DNA of 33,006 nucleotides from Desulfovibrio sp. (GCA_031260725.1 JAISKZ010000002.1:1-33006), one strand, 5' to 3'. Counted from the stretch's first letter, positions 8,408 through 16,615 are shown. Notes: generated by a model not told the origin, from the letters alone. Numbers and translations: made by a program.

Positions 8408-9049
8408 TTAAGCGCCGTTGGAGACGGGCGAGATAATCCCCTCGTCCAGCAGCATTCGCGCCAGCATCGTTGCAGGCAGCCCCACCACCGTACTCCAGGA
8501 GCCTTCCAGACGTTCCACCAGAAAAGCCCCCTGCCCCTGAACAGCATAGCCCCCTGCCTTGTCATCCGATTCGTGAGTGCGCACATACGCGGCCAGCACG
8601 CTCGTCGGCCATGCGTGAAAAAACACCCGGCTCGTGTCGCTGAAAACACGCCGTCGTCCATCGGGCAGAAGCAGGCAGACGGCGCTGATCACCTCGTGGC
8701 TTTGGCCTGAGAGCCGTTGCAGCATGCCGAGGGCTTCCTGCGCGTCGCGCGGTTTCCCCAGAATGTCGCCGTGCAGCGCGACGACAGTGTCCGCCGCCAG
8801 AATCAGAATTTCGTCCCCGCCCGTCTGCCATGCAACGGCCAGAGCTTTGGCGGCGGCGGCGCGCCGACAGTATGCGTCGGGCGTTTCCTTGTGTTCCGGC
8901 CGCGGTTCCGCGCCTTTCGGCCGCACAGACGTGAAGGGCAGTCCCCATTCATGAAGAAACTGCCTCCGCCGGGGTGATGCTGAAGCCAGAATCAGCCGCA
9001 GGCCCGGCACAAGAGTAAAAAGGGGAGTCATTCCGGCTTGTTGGCGCAA
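8408..9049 (-). CDS. maf: Maf-family nucleoside triphosphate pyrophosphatase
   Basis: Maf proteins hydrolyse non-canonical or selected nucleoside triphosphates (for example dTTP/UTP or modified bases) to monophosphates, a house-cleaning role in the cytoplasm. The 213-residue protein shows the family pattern in order: LASASPRRRQF (SASPRR at 23-28), ADTVV (86-90) with its catalytic aspartate, LGKP (97-100), SGQSHEV (114-120), and AGGYAVQGQGAFLVERLEGS near the C terminus. Length is typical. ATG 9031 is a possible later start. It follows the Trm112-like gene with a 15-bp gap, so the two are probably co-transcribed. Which nucleotide this member prefers cannot be read from the sequence. Confidence 0.88.
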   Translation of the reverse strand: MRQQAGMTPLFTLVPGLRLILASASPRRRQFLHEWGLPFTSVRPKGAEPRPEHKETPDAYCRRAAAAKALAVAWQTGGDEILILAADTVVALHGDILGKPRDAQEALGMLQRLSGQSHEVISAVCLLLPDGRRRVFSDTSRVFFHAWPTSVLAAYVRTHESDDKAGGYAVQGQGAFLVERLEGSWSTVVGLPATMLARMLLDEGIISPVSNGA

Positions 9050-9064
9050 TTTACATTTTCAATG

Positions 9065-9283
9065 TCAATCCTCTCCGGCATCAGGGTGTTCCTTGTCCCA
9101 TGCGGCGCGGGGCACGGCTTCTTCTATCAGCATGACGGGTATTTCGTCGACAACGGGGTAGACGGCCTGACAGGCCGCGCAAGCGAAGCCCGCGGTTTCT
9201 CCGTTGCGGCACAGTGCCGTCAAATCGCCGAGACAACGCGGGCAGGCCAGAATTTTCAATAATTCTTCAGTGTTGATGGGCAT
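9065..9283 (-). CDS. Trm112-like small zinc-binding protein (UPF0434 type)
   Basis: This 72-residue protein has two Cys pairs, C14-x2-C17 and C35-x2-C38, which form a zinc ribbon. The family ending VYPVVDEIPVMLIEEA is present. The family is related to eukaryotic Trm112, an activator of methyltransferases; the bacterial role is poorly defined. The start is supported by AAGGAG upstream of ATG 9283. It is the first gene of a two-gene unit with maf, under the promoter at 9304-9332. The tail after EEA is acidic and probably flexible. Confidence 0.82.
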   Translation of the reverse strand: MPINTEELLKILACPRCLGDLTALCRNGETAGFACAACQAVYPVVDEIPVMLIEEAVPRAAWDKEHPDAGED

Positions 9284-9303
9284 GCTTTCTCCTTACATGT
9301 TGC

Positions 9304-9332
9304 AGCATACCCTGTGACGGCGCGTGCTTCAA
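9304..9332 (-). promoter_or_regulatory. Promoter for the Trm112-like/maf unit
   Basis: TTGAAG (9327-9332) and TATGCT (9304-9309) on the minus strand with a 17-bp spacer, about 20 bp upstream of ATG 9283. The -35 is identical to that proposed for the hsd operon. Confidence 0.4.
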
Positions 9333-9494
9333 GACACAGGAGACATGGAGATCGCATTCGATATTCGTCAGATCAAAAAAACCTTGACTCGTGGGGGCGG
9401 GTCTGGACATGCTGTCTCAAGCCCAAGCCTTACCGAGGGTATATGAATTGCGTGTTGCCTTTAACAAAAATAGTACCTGACTGTATAAATAATA

Positions 9495-10631
9495 TTGCTG
9501 TCCGTCTTTTCGGAGGCTTGTAAAATCATTTTGCCCCATTTCAGCCCCGACGTTTTTTCCGCCGCGGAACTCTGGCATTCGCTCGGTGTGCCGTTGTTAC
9601 GCCTGCTTACCGGGCTTGCCGCAGGTCTGCTGGTCGCCAACCTGCTGGAAGCCCTGCACTGGACGCGCCATATAGCCAGATTGGCCGCTCCGCTGTCACG
9701 CGCCGCGCATCTGCGCGAAACGGCGGGAGCGGCTTTTGCCCTTGCCTTTGTGTCTCCCGCCGCTGCGAACGGCCTTTTGTCTGAAAAGCACAACGCAGGG
9801 CTGATTTCCGGCCGTGAGTTAATGCTGGCCAATCTGTTCAACAGTCTGCCCGCGTATCTTGTGCACACGCCCACCATTTTTTTGCTCATCTGGCCGGTGC
9901 TCGGGCCGCCTGCAGCGCTTTATGTGGGGCTTACTCTGCTGGCCGCCGCCGGACGCACCTGTTTTACCGTGCTGCTTGGACGATTGCTTTTGCAGCCGGT
10001 TCCTGTTCAGCCCCAGACTGCGGTTCCCGCCGTCACGCCTTTTGCCTCAGCGCAGGGGGATATTGAAAATGTGAAATTGCTTTGCAGGGATTTTGCAGCA
10101 ATGCCTTGCCTCAAAATTGTCGCAGGGCGAATCCGCTTTTTCGTCAAGCGGAAATCTCAGGCCTGTTTTGCTTCGGGTGACGCGTTGCGCAGAGCCTGGC
10201 GTCGATTTGCGCGGCGCTTGCCGAAGTTGCTCGGCTTTACCGCGCCGGTCTATGTGTTGATGTACGCCTTGCAGCGTTGCGGTGTTTTTCATTCGGCTGA
10301 ACTGTGGATGACAGATAATATGGCCTGGCTCTCTTTTCTGAAGCCGCAGGTTATGGGCATTATAGCGCTGCATCTGGCCGCGGAACTGGGCGCGGCCCTC
10401 GGGGCCGCCGGATCTGCCCTACAAGTCGGCGGGTTGTGCCCACGCGATATTGTGCTGGCCCTGATGGCAGGGAATATTCTGTCTACGCCCATGCGGGCTT
10501 TGCGCCACCAGCTCCCTTCCTATATGGGCTTTTTTCGCCCCGGTCTGGCGCTCAGGCTTGTTCTGGCCAATCAGGGCTTGCGGGCCGCCAGCATGACGCT
10601 TATGACAGTGCTGTATTATTTTTGTTCGTAG
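9495..10631 (+). CDS. Nucleoside-recognition (Gate) domain inner-membrane protein
   Basis: This hydrophobic protein of about 378 residues has several membrane segments in two blocks (roughly 30-160 and 250-375), separated by a basic cytoplasmic loop (about 170-240). The pattern AFVSPAAANGLLSEKHNAG plus a second similar half (GIIALHLAAELGAALGAAGS) fits the Gate/nucleoside-recognition family found in Desulfovibrio. Members are thought to be transport or gating proteins, but the substrate is unknown. The start is uncertain. TTG 9495 has no ribosome site, whereas GGAGG at 9512-9516 suggests initiation nearer 9525-9531 (TTG 9531). Because the neighbouring cluster degrades purines, a nucleoside-related role is tempting, but nothing in the sequence links them. 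Confidence 0.65.
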   Translation: MLSVFSEACKIILPHFSPDVFSAAELWHSLGVPLLRLLTGLAAGLLVANLLEALHWTRHIARLAAPLSRAAHLRETAGAAFALAFVSPAAANGLLSEKHNAGLISGRELMLANLFNSLPAYLVHTPTIFLLIWPVLGPPAALYVGLTLLAAAGRTCFTVLLGRLLLQPVPVQPQTAVPAVTPFASAQGDIENVKLLCRDFAAMPCLKIVAGRIRFFVKRKSQACFASGDALRRAWRRFARRLPKLLGFTAPVYVLMYALQRCGVFHSAELWMTDNMAWLSFLKPQVMGIIALHLAAELGAALGAAGSALQVGGLCPRDIVLALMAGNILSTPMRALRHQLPSYMGFFRPGLALRLVLANQGLRAASMTLMTVLYYFCS

Positions 10632-10845
10632 CGTAGTTTTGCTTTGAGGCTGTTCTTTTTTAAGACAATAAATTTTCCGCAGAGAGAGGCGCAGGGAGTG
10701 TGTGATGCCGAAAATGCGGATATTATTTTGATGTGGGGCTGTCGCCGCATCAGGACGGAGTATGCAGAACCGCGCGTCATCATGCGCGTGCAGCCGGTAT
10801 GTATTCCGTCACCGCAAAGGAAGATTTTATGGAATGAGAGCAGTT

Positions 10846-10877
10846 GGCCCCGTATCAGTTGCACCTGATTCGGGGCC
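10846..10877. terminator. Strong near-perfect hairpin between convergent genes
   Basis: GGCCCCG (10846-10852) pairs with CGGGGCC (10871-10877), then, after one T-T mismatch, ATCAG pairs with CTGAT around a 6-base loop. It lies between the ends of the Gate-domain gene and ridA. Neither side has a clear T-run, so it may be a factor-assisted or bidirectional stop. The remaining bases 10632-10845 hold nothing else I can support. Confidence 0.5.
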
Positions 10878-10889
10878 GGAAAACTGTGC

Positions 10890-11270
10890 TTACTCAGCCG
10901 CTACGGCTTCAATCTCCACTTTCGCCCCAAGGGGAAGATCCTTCACCGCAAAACAGCTTCTTGCCGGGAAGGGTTTAGTAAAAAACGTCGCGTACACTTC
11001 GTTCACTGCTGCAAAGTCCTTGATATCAGCAAGAAAGATGGTGGTCTTCACCACTTTTGCAAGGCTTGAGCCACCCGCTTCCAGAATATTTTTCACGTTA
11101 GTGAGCGAGTTCTTCGCCTGTTTCCTGATATCTTCGGGCATGGTCTTGGTTGCTGGATCCATGGGGAGTTGACCTGAAGTAAAAATAAGGCCCCCCACGG
11201 TGATTGCCTGTGAATAGGGTCCTACTGCGCCGGGGGCGTTGTCTGTGTCGATAACTGAAAGGGTGTTCAT
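10890..11270 (-). CDS. ridA: RidA (YjgF) enamine/imine deaminase
   Basis: RidA hydrolyses 2-aminoacrylate and related reactive enamines to ketoacids and ammonia, protecting PLP enzymes. The 126-residue protein matches the family length and carries the key residues: Y19 in AVGPYSQA, R104 in FPARSCFAVKDLP, and E121 in the KVEIEAVA tail. ATG 11270 has AAGGAG at good distance. It is divergent from dpaL, a PLP lyase whose reaction passes through aminoacrylate, so the pairing makes chemical sense: DpaL makes the toxic intermediate and RidA clears it. A well-formed promoter with a palindrome at its start site precedes it (11324-11368). The link to dpaL is inferred from chemistry and position. Confidence 0.92.
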   Translation of the reverse strand: MNTLSVIDTDNAPGAVGPYSQAITVGGLIFTSGQLPMDPATKTMPEDIRKQAKNSLTNVKNILEAGGSSLAKVVKTTIFLADIKDFAAVNEVYATFFTKPFPARSCFAVKDLPLGAKVEIEAVAAE

Positions 11271-11323
11271 TGTAATGCTCCTTGATTATTGATTATTTAC
11301 GCAGACGCCTGTCGGCTTTGCCC

Positions 11324-11338
11324 TGCGTTGAGAACGCA
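11324..11338. promoter_or_regulatory. Palindrome at the ridA start site (candidate operator)
   Basis: TGCGTT-GAG-AACGCA is a perfect 6+6 inverted repeat directly downstream of the proposed ridA -10 box, where a repressor would block transcription. No known regulator consensus was recognised. Confidence 0.35.
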
Positions 11339-11339
11339 T

Positions 11340-11368
11340 GTAATAGGACGAGGGAAGCGCTTCGTCAA
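11340..11368 (-). promoter_or_regulatory. Promoter for ridA
   Basis: TTGACG (11363-11368) and TATTAC (11340-11345) on the minus strand with a 17-bp spacer. A 10-bp palindrome GAAGCGCTTC (11354-11363) fills part of the spacer. The leader to ATG 11270 would be about 60 bases. Confidence 0.5.
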
Positions 11369-11409
11369 TCCACTTTACTGTCGGCAATCAATCCCCTACA
11401 AATTTAACC

Positions 11410-11550
11410 ATGAATGAGGCTGATAAAAACATAGCCGGTCTGGCAGATATACAACAGTATCTACAGTCTTATGCCGATGTTCTTTTCCGTGTCATGGGCA
11501 TTGACTTGACCATATTTTTGCTTTATTCTTGTATTTTCATTAACCTGTAA
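11410..11550 (+). pseudogene. N-terminal remnant of a YgeV/PrpR-like sigma-54 regulator
   Basis: A 46-residue frame begins MNEADKNIAGLADIQQYLQS and continues with YADVLFRVMGIDLT. This resembles the extreme N terminus of sigma-54-dependent regulators with a PAS-like sensor start (a helix of the type IQ-YxxxYA-x-L-x-RVLGVDV). In such regulators the sequence then runs into VDxxLxRVAGTG. Here it breaks after DLT, and a hydrophobic tail leads to TAA at 11548-11550. In E. coli the corresponding cluster has the sigma-54 regulator ygeV close by, so this may be the relic of a local regulator. No ribosome site is seen, and the proposed dpaL promoter lies inside the frame. It could alternatively be a leader peptide. 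The family match is from memory, without alignment. Confidence 0.4.
11501..11529 (+). promoter_or_regulatory. Promoter for the dpaL-ygeY-yqeA unit
   Basis: TTGACT (11501-11506) and TATTCT (11524-11529) with a 17-bp spacer, about 35 bp upstream of dpaL. No sigma-54 (-24/-12) pattern was found in this gap. Confidence 0.45.
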
Positions 11551-11564
11551 CCAACGAGGCTGTG

Positions 11565-12785
11565 ATGTCTGTCTGGATGTACGTCAATCCCGACCGCAAG
11601 GCCGCAGGATCTGGGGTTAATATTGACGTCCTATCGCCCGCATGGGCCGATACGGTACGACGCTACCACGAATCTTTCAGGGAATATAAGCAAACCCCGC
11701 TAACGTCCTTGCCCTGTCTGGCGGCAAAGTTTAAGCTTAAGAACTTCCTGGTCAAGGACGAATCGTTCCGCTACGGGCTGAACGCTTTCAAGGTTCTTGG
11801 CGCTTCCTATGCCATGGGCAGGTTTATTGCCAACAAGGTTGGTCGCAGCATGGATGGCCTGACCCGCGAAGAGCTGTGCTTGCCCGATATTCGCCGACAG
11901 GCCGGCGACATTACCTTTATCACCACTACAGACGGCAACCACGGTCGTGGCCTTGCCTGGACGGCTCGAGAACTTGGCTACAAGGCCATTGTGTTCATGC
12001 CCGAAGGCTCGGCTCCCATACGTGTGCAAAACATCAAGGCCGAGGGTGCGGAATGTACCGTAACCCAGTTTAACTACGACGAAGCCGTACGCATGAGCTG
12101 GGGTTTGGCGCAAAAGCACGGCTATGTTATGGTGCAGGACACAGCTTGGGAAGGATATACCGAGATTCCCACCTGGATTATGCAGGGTTATATGACTCTG
12201 GCTTTTGAAGCACTGGAGCAGATGAAGGCCGTCGGCATAATGCCCACCCACTGTTTTTTGCAGGCAGGGGTCGGCTCGTTTGCCAGCGCTGTTGTTGGCT
12301 ATCTGACCGCAGCGCTTGGCGATGACGCACCCAAGTTTATTATTGTCGAGCCACACAAGGCCAACTGTATCTACACATCAGCCGTGGCGGCCGACGGTCG
12401 CCCGCACAACGTCACAGGTGATCTGCACACACTTATGGCAGGGCTTGCCTGTGGTGAACCCAACACAGTAAGTTGGGAAATACTGCGCGACTACGCAACG
12501 GCCTATGTTTCCTGCCCCGATTACATTGCAGCTAACGGCATGCGGGTGCTGGCGGCCCCGGTTGGCGGCGACAAAGCCGTTATTTCCGGCGAATCTGGGG
12601 CTGTGACCACCGGCCTTGTGCAGTGGCTCATGGAGCATCCGGCAGCCGCCACCCAGCGTGAGGCGCTGGGACTAAACAGCAATTCCTCTGTGCTGGTTGT
12701 CAGCACCGAAGGCGACACCGCCCCCGACGTGTACAGAAACGTGGTCTGGTTCGGTGCTCACCCTGACAATGACTGCCAAGTATAA
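11565..12785 (+). CDS. dpaL: 2,3-Diaminopropionate ammonia-lyase
   Basis: DpaL (YgeX) is a PLP enzyme that splits 2,3-diaminopropionate into pyruvate and two ammonia. The 406-residue protein has the PLP-lysine motif RYGLNAFKVLGASYA (K76), the TTTDGNHGRG loop with the catalytic aspartate (D123), and the glycine-rich phosphate-binding loop QAGVGSFAS. Length equals the family norm (about 400). ATG 11565 is chosen over GTG 11562 because GAGG at 11556-11559 gives 5-bp spacing. It opens the plus-strand purine cluster; ygeY follows after 32 bp. In this setting it is the final carbon-releasing step, delivering pyruvate to central metabolism, with aminoacrylate as intermediate, which explains the nearby ridA. 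Naming is secure; the in vivo substrate source is inferred from the cluster. Confidence 0.93.
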   Translation: MSVWMYVNPDRKAAGSGVNIDVLSPAWADTVRRYHESFREYKQTPLTSLPCLAAKFKLKNFLVKDESFRYGLNAFKVLGASYAMGRFIANKVGRSMDGLTREELCLPDIRRQAGDITFITTTDGNHGRGLAWTARELGYKAIVFMPEGSAPIRVQNIKAEGAECTVTQFNYDEAVRMSWGLAQKHGYVMVQDTAWEGYTEIPTWIMQGYMTLAFEALEQMKAVGIMPTHCFLQAGVGSFASAVVGYLTAALGDDAPKFIIVEPHKANCIYTSAVAADGRPHNVTGDLHTLMAGLACGEPNTVSWEILRDYATAYVSCPDYIAANGMRVLAAPVGGDKAVISGESGAVTTGLVQWLMEHPAAATQREALGLNSNSSVLVVSTEGDTAPDVYRNVVWFGAHPDNDCQV

Positions 12786-12817
12786 CTACAAATGATGTAT
12801 AAGGAGAGTATGTTAAA

Positions 12818-14029
12818 ATGGACGCCAACAAAATCAATGAACTGAGCAAGAAATATCAGCCACGTATGGTAAAGTTTCTGCGCGACATGATCCGTATTCC
12901 CTCTGAAAGCTGTCAGGAAGAGGGCGTTATCAAGCGCATTGAGCAGGAAATGGTAACTGTGGGTTTTGACCGTGTGGAAATTGACAAGATGGGCAATGTC
13001 ATTGGCTATCTGGGCAATGGTTCCCGTCTTATTGCCTTTGACGCGCACATTGATACAGTCGGCATTGGCGAGCGCGCCAACTGGACCTTTGACCCCTATG
13101 AGGGCTACGAAGACGAGGAAACCATCGGCGGGCGCGGCGGCTCGGATCAGGAAGGCGGCATGGCTTCCATGGTATACGGCGGCCTTATCATGAAGGAACT
13201 TGGCCTTATCCCGGCTGATGTTACCGTGGCAATGGTTGGCACCGTGCAGGAAGAAGACTGCGATGGCCTGTGCTGGCAATACCTCATCAAAGAACACGGC
13301 TTGAAGCCGGAATTTGTGGTTTCCACCGAGCCCACTGACGGTGGCATTTATCGCGGACAGCGCGGGCGCATGGAAATCCGCGTGGACGTGCGCGGCGTTT
13401 CCTGCCACGGTTCTGCCCCTGAACGCGGCGACAACGCCATCTTCAACATGGCCCATATTTTGACTGAGTTGGAAGAACTAAACAAAAGACTCAAGGACGA
13501 CGATTTCCTGGGCAAGGGCACCCTTACCGTTTCCCAGATATTTTATTCCTCACCCTCACGCTGTGCAGTGGCTGACGGCTGCTCTATCTCCCTTGATCGC
13601 CGCCTGACCATGGGCGAAGACAAAGACTTGGCGCTTGGGCAGATTCGTGAATTGCCTTCTGTCAAAAAGCTGGGCGACAAGGCTACTGTGTCCATGTACA
13701 CCTATGATTCCGCTTCCTGGACAAAGCTTGTCTACCCCACAGACTGTTACTTTCCCACCTGGGTGCTGCCCAAAGACTCTGTGGTGTGCAAATCCGCCGA
13801 AGAAGCCTACCGCGCACTCTTTAATGCCGAACCGCGTACTGACAAGTGGACATTCTCCACTAACGGCGTGTCCATTACGGGTATGCTCGGCATCCCTGTT
13901 GTTGGTTTTGGACCCGGCAAGGAAAAAGAAGCCCACGCCCCCAACGAAAAAACTTGGAAGGCGGACCTTGTGCGCTGTGCCGCCCTGTATGCTGCCCTGC
14001 CTGAAACCTATGTGCGCCGGAACAAGTAA
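12818..14029 (+). CDS. ygeY: YgeY-type M20 metallohydrolase (selenium-metabolism linked)
   Basis: YgeY belongs to the M20 di-zinc amidohydrolase/peptidase family. The 403-residue protein shows the metal-site pattern FDAHIDTV (H77, D79), [11 protein letters not shown] (D109), and the paired glutamates [10 protein letters not shown] (E144-E145, base and ligand), plus the dimerisation-domain histidine region [19 protein letters not shown] lies 11 bp upstream of the ATG. In cluster models from E. coli and gut bacteria it cleaves a ureido or amide derivative to give 2,3-diaminopropionate for DpaL. The exact substrate here is not visible. It sits between dpaL (32-bp gap) and yqeA (10-bp gap), so the three are probably one operon. 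The alternatives, a true dipeptidase or ArgE-like deacylase, are less likely given the context. Confidence 0.9.
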   Translation: MDANKINELSKKYQPRMVKFLRDMIRIPSESCQEEGVIKRIEQEMVTVGFDRVEIDKMGNVIGYLGNGSRLIAFDAHIDTVGIGERANWTFDPYEGYEDEETIGGRGGSDQEGGMASMVYGGLIMKELGLIPADVTVAMVGTVQEEDCDGLCWQYLIKEHGLKPEFVVSTEPTDGGIYRGQRGRMEIRVDVRGVSCHGSAPERGDNAIFNMAHILTELEELNKRLKDDDFLGKGTLTVSQIFYSSPSRCAVADGCSISLDRRLTMGEDKDLALGQIRELPSVKKLGDKATVSMYTYDSASWTKLVYPTDCYFPTWVLPKDSVVCKSAEEAYRALFNAEPRTDKWTFSTNGVSITGMLGIPVVGFGPGKEKEAHAPNEKTWKADLVRCAALYAALPETYVRRNK

Positions 14030-14039
14030 GGTAGACGCC

Positions 14040-15008
14040 ATGAGTGGTAGAAATAAAAATCTGGCAGTGATCGCCATTGGCGGCAACTCCCTGATCAGTA
14101 AAAAAAACAAAAAAAGCGTTGAGGATCAGTACGACGCCATCCGCGTAACTGTGCGCCACATTGCCGATGTTATTGAATCAGGCCGTCAGGTCTGCATTAC
14201 GCACGGCAATGGGCCGCAGGTGGGTTTTATCCTGCTTCGTAGCGAAATTGCCCGCAAGCAAACCGGTATGCACCTTGTGCCGCTGGTTTCCTGTGTGGCA
14301 GATACCCAAGGCGCTATCGGCTGGCAGATACAGCAGGCGCTTTCCAACGAACTGCGCGACCGGGGCAACAAGGCCGCAGGCCGCGTGATAAGCCTGGTCA
14401 CACAGGTGCGCGTGGATGCGGATGACCCCGGTTTTGACGCGCCGGACAAGTATGTAGGCGAGTTTTACGATGAGGCCGAATTGCTTGGGCTTAAGGCTCA
14501 GCACCCTGAATGGGTACTCAAGCAGGATGCCAACCGTGGCTGGCGTCGCGTGGTGCCAAGTCCGGTGCCCAGGGAAATTGTGGAGCTTGACGCCATTCGC
14601 GCTTTGCTTGCCGACGGTTTCAATCTCATCACCGTAGGCGGCGGGGGCATCCCCGTTGTTATCGACACCAGGAATGACCTGCGTGGTGTGGACGCTGTTA
14701 TTGACAAAGATCTGGCTTCGTGTCTTTTAGCCAACGCACTGAAAGCCGGGCTGTTCGTGATATCAACAGGCGTGGAAAAGGTCTGCGTCAATTTTGGTAA
14801 ACCTGACCAGAAGGAACTTTTCAGCGTTACAACTGCTGAAATACGCGCCTATTACGACGAAGGTCAGTTCCCGGCTGGCAGTATGGGGCCCAAAATCAAG
14901 GCTGCGCTTGATTTTCTTGATAACGGCGGGGAAGAAGTCATCATCACCAACCCGGAAAATATGAAGATTGCCATGTCAGGCAACGGCGGAACGCATATAA
15001 AGCAATGA
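14040..15008 (+). CDS. yqeA: Carbamate kinase (YqeA type)
   Basis: Carbamate kinase converts carbamoyl phosphate and ADP to ATP, CO2 and ammonia, giving substrate-level ATP. The 322-residue protein has the amino-acid-kinase fold signatures IAIGGNSL at the N terminus, THGNGPQVG, TVGGGGIPVV, and the C-terminal SMGPKIKAALDF with the catalytic lysine, then ISGNGGTHI-like SGNGGTHIKQ. The frame is open far upstream (to 13635), but that part overlaps ygeY and reads as shadow. ATG 14040, with a weak AAGG before it, fits the family start. Its partner is the carbamoyltransferase YgeW, placed after a 338-bp AT-rich gap. In a sulfate reducer this would let purine carbon and nitrogen be fermented with net ATP. 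Confidence 0.93.
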   Translation: MSGRNKNLAVIAIGGNSLISKKNKKSVEDQYDAIRVTVRHIADVIESGRQVCITHGNGPQVGFILLRSEIARKQTGMHLVPLVSCVADTQGAIGWQIQQALSNELRDRGNKAAGRVISLVTQVRVDADDPGFDAPDKYVGEFYDEAELLGLKAQHPEWVLKQDANRGWRRVVPSPVPREIVELDAIRALLADGFNLITVGGGGIPVVIDTRNDLRGVDAVIDKDLASCLLANALKAGLFVISTGVEKVCVNFGKPDQKELFSVTTAEIRAYYDEGQFPAGSMGPKIKAALDFLDNGGEEVIITNPENMKIAMSGNGGTHIKQ

Positions 15009-15078
15009 TAGCAAAGCTAGAGTATTTTCGTATTTACATTATGCTAGTTATATAAATAGTAATACTGCGTGGTAAATT

Positions 15079-15219
15079 ATGCCTAAATTTTTAACAACTG
15101 CAGGATTAAATAATGCAATTGAACAGCTTGTCAATTCAACAAAAAATAATATTATTCTCGTGACACCATATGTAAATATCCACAAAAGATTAAAAGAAAT
15201 TCTTATACAAAAGAAGTAA
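15079..15219 (+). pseudogene. N-terminal remnant of a phospholipase-D-like protein
   Basis: In the AT-rich 338-bp gap between yqeA and ygeW, a 46-residue frame starts MPKFLTTAGLNNAIEQLVNS and continues TKNNIILVTPYVNIHKRLKE. This resembles the opening of stand-alone PLD-like nuclease-family proteins, where a short helix precedes a strand ending in (V/I)xPY(V/I). The catalytic HKD motifs are absent, since the frame stops at TAA 15217-15219. The base composition is far more AT-rich than the flanking genes, which suggests an imported piece. It lies immediately before the left copy of the inverted repeat. Bases 15009-15078 show no gene. The fragment is unlikely to be functional; the family call is tentative. 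Confidence 0.4.
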
Positions 15220-15235
15220 TCTTGTTTGGAAAAGT

Positions 15236-15310
15236 TTTGAAGCCAGTTTCGTGGCTGGTACATGTGGATGCTTTGAAAGTTGTGGATATTTTCAACAGCA
15301 AAATGTTCTG
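15236..15310 (+). repeat. Left copy of a 75-bp inverted repeat
   Basis: This segment recurs in reverse orientation at 28716-28790. Both copies are 75 bases and share TTTGAAGCCAGTT, a perfect 21-base block starting TACATGTGGATGCTTTG, and TCAACAGCA. By hand about 65 of 76 aligned positions match. It lies just upstream of ygeW, and the pair brackets ygeW-yqeB. Confidence 0.75.
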
Positions 15311-15346
15311 AAATAAGTCTAACACCAAATATTAAGGAGAAACACT

Positions 15347-16543
15347 ATGGATCGCACACGTATTCGCGAAATGATCAAAAGTCTGGCTCAGCTTGACTAT
15401 AACAAAATGTATATGCACGACTTTCTGGAAACTTGGCATAAAAACGACGACGAAATTGCCGCCACATTCAAGGTTGCCGACATCTTGCGCGGTCTGCGTG
15501 AAGCGGGCATTGCCCCGCGCATTTTTGACTCTGGCCTTGGCATTTCGCTCTTTCGCGACAATTCCACCCGCACGCGCTTTTCTTTTGCCTCTGCCTGCAA
15601 CCTGCTTGGCTTGACCGTGCAGGATCTGGACGAGGGCAAATCGCAGATTGCCCACGGCGAAACCGTACGCGAAACCGCCAACATGGTGTCTTTTATGGCG
15701 GAAACCATCGGTATTCGCGACGATATGTTCATCGGCAAGGGCAATGCCTATATGCGCGAAGTGTCCGCTGCCCTGGAGGAGGGCTACCGCGTGGGTGTGC
15801 TGGAACAGCGCCCGACCATCGTGGATTTGCAGTGTGATATTGACCACCCCACACAGTGCATGGCCGACATGCTGCACATCATCAACTACTACGGCGGCGT
15901 GGACAAGCTGAAGGGCAAAAAAATCGCCATGACATGGGCATACTCTCCCTCCTACGGCAAGCCCCTTTCCGTGCCGCAGGGTGTTATTGGCCTGATGACA
16001 CGCTTTGGCATGGACGTGACGCTGGCTCACCCCAAGGGCTACGATGTCATGCCCGAAGTGGAGTCCATTGCCGCTGAAAACGCCAAGGCATCCGGCTGCA
16101 CATACAAGCGCACCCATTCTATGGAAGATGCCTTTGAGGGGGCTGACATTGTCTATCCCAAAAGCTGGGCACCGTATGCCGCCATGGAAAAACGCTCCGA
16201 CCTGTACACCAAGGGAGATCAGGACGGCATCAAGAAGTTGGAGAAGGAACTGCTTGCACAGAACTCCAACTTCAAGAAATGGGAATGCACCGAAAAGCTC
16301 ATGAAGCGCACCAGCAAGGGGCAGGCCCTGTACATGCACTGCCTGCCTGCTGACATTACAGGCGTTTCCTGCAAGGAAGGCGAGGTAGAGGCATCAGTAT
16401 TCGACCGCTACCGCGTACCCATGTACCGCGAAGCCAGCTATAAACCCTATATTATCGCCGCCATGATCTTGCTTGCCCGCAAGGCTGACCCGGCAGACAC
16501 CCTCATGCGTCTGCTTGACAGCGGCGCTCAACGCATCCGGTAA
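15347..16543 (+). CDS. ygeW: YgeW, knotted carbamoyltransferase
   Basis: YgeW is a relative of ornithine and aspartate carbamoyltransferases, moving a carbamoyl group between carbamoyl phosphate and an amino acceptor. The 398-residue protein has the carbamoyl-phosphate motif STRTR (73-77, in FRDNSTRTRFSF), HPTQ (167-170), and HCLPAD (331-336). The ornithine-specific signature is absent, and the long C-terminal part fits the knotted YgeW subfamily. AAGGAG lies at good distance before the ATG. With YqeA, the likely direction here is catabolic: it strips a carbamoyl group from a ureido compound derived from the purine ring to give carbamoyl phosphate. The natural substrate of this subfamily was long unknown, so the assignment to a diaminopropionate-ureido compound is inference. 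It begins the block bounded by the inverted repeats. Confidence 0.93.
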   Translation: MDRTRIREMIKSLAQLDYNKMYMHDFLETWHKNDDEIAATFKVADILRGLREAGIAPRIFDSGLGISLFRDNSTRTRFSFASACNLLGLTVQDLDEGKSQIAHGETVRETANMVSFMAETIGIRDDMFIGKGNAYMREVSAALEEGYRVGVLEQRPTIVDLQCDIDHPTQCMADMLHIINYYGGVDKLKGKKIAMTWAYSPSYGKPLSVPQGVIGLMTRFGMDVTLAHPKGYDVMPEVESIAAENAKASGCTYKRTHSMEDAFEGADIVYPKSWAPYAAMEKRSDLYTKGDQDGIKKLEKELLAQNSNFKKWECTEKLMKRTSKGQALYMHCLPADITGVSCKEGEVEASVFDRYRVPMYREASYKPYIIAAMILLARKADPADTLMRLLDSGAQRIR

Positions 16544-16615
16544 ACAGATCCATCGGCAATCCGTGGTCTTTCAGCCATTGGGGCTGGTTTGCCCGCGTCA
16601 CAAACGATCTACGCT

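Noticed and set aside
11271..11564. Sigma-54 promoter before dpaL
   Set aside because: No GG-N10-GC type -24/-12 pair at a suitable place; the sigma-70-type pair with 17-bp spacing is better.
11700..12356. 218-codon minus-strand frame opposite dpaL
   Set aside because: Shadow of the dpaL coding strand; rich in His/Leu/Gly with no recognisable domain and no ribosome site.
13635..14039. Upstream extension of the carbamate kinase frame (135 extra codons)
   Set aside because: It overlaps the end of ygeY, which has clear motifs, and shows no kinase similarity; ATG 14040 fits the family start.
15332..16339. 335-codon minus-strand frame opposite ygeW
   Set aside because: Antisense shadow produced by GC-biased codon use; no family resemblance.
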